A stretch of DNA of 5,193 bases from a bacterium (GTDB taxonomy: Bacteria > UBP15 > UBA6099 > DSWB01), in NCBI GenBank assembly GCA_020061125.1, contig JAGUYV010000451.1, forward strand, positions 1 to 5,193, read 5' to 3'. The notes under the pieces are model-generated. The model did no database searches. It had not been told where the DNA came from and saw nothing but the letters and a program-made list of their open reading frames with translations. Both the position numbers and the translations under genes were made by a program. This document shows, one piece after another, positions 5,161 through 5,193 of the stretch (positions are counted from its first letter, which is position 1; each line of letters begins with the position of its first letter).

Positions 5161-5193
5161 GTGTGCCGTGCGTCCGGTGAGCGCCGCCGTCAG
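5161..5193. other. GC-rich edge, possible start of the next gene
   Basis: Composition returns to GC-rich here. A plus-strand ATG at 5159 opens MCAVRPVSAAV to the edge, with AAGGA about 28 bases upstream, which is too far for a normal binding site. A minus-strand frame is also open from the edge. Neither can be assigned to a gene from 33 bases. Confidence 0.2.

Noticed and set aside
1-5193. CRISPR array, tRNA, rRNA, insertion sequence or integrase
   Set aside because: I found no regularly spaced long repeats, no tRNA-like cloverleaf and no transposase motif on either strand.

Overview
This is a GC-rich bacterial window that runs from a chaperone gene cluster into what looks like a chromosomal replication origin. 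All credible genes lie on the minus strand, so reading right to left follows transcription: origin-like DNA (about 4797-5160), dnaN (4716-3559), a LysE-family membrane exporter (3397-2723), then a cluster made of a compact Hsp70/DnaK-type chaperone (2344-629), a possible 39-residue basic peptide (573-454) and a J-domain co-chaperone (457 to beyond the left edge).

Taxonomy is left open. Coding DNA is strongly G/C at third positions, the origin is AT-rich, and ribosome binding sites are ordinary Shine-Dalgarno type (GGAGG before dnaN). The Hsp70 lacks the insertion of about 24 residues near the N-terminus that marks most Gram-negative DnaK proteins. Either this is a lineage without that insertion or, quite plausibly, the gene is a DnaK paralog with a housekeeping copy elsewhere. 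No gene other than dnaN points to a phylum.

Right region (4717-5193): no convincing gene. It holds a dnaN promoter, four TACGC words on helical phasing, three near-consensus DnaA boxes, an unusual cluster of GATC sites, three CGGAA...GATC units at exact 23-bp spacing, and a 60-bp stretch of about 80% A+T directly beside a tandem DnaA-box pair. Together with dnaN this is a good oriC candidate. dnaA itself is not visible.

Middle region: dnaN ends in a strong intrinsic terminator, so the exporter probably has its own promoter and is not functionally tied to replication. Between the exporter and the chaperones lies a 378-bp non-coding stretch with a degenerate long dyad, a promoter with a perfect TTGACA -35 box for the Hsp70 gene, and a 6+6 palindrome just downstream of the predicted transcription start that could be an operator.

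Left region: the Hsp70, small ORF and J-protein are closely packed (55-bp gap, then a 4-bp ATGA overlap) and look like one operon encoding a dedicated Hsp70/J-protein pair. The pair, its possible operator and the origin architecture are the parts most worth following up.
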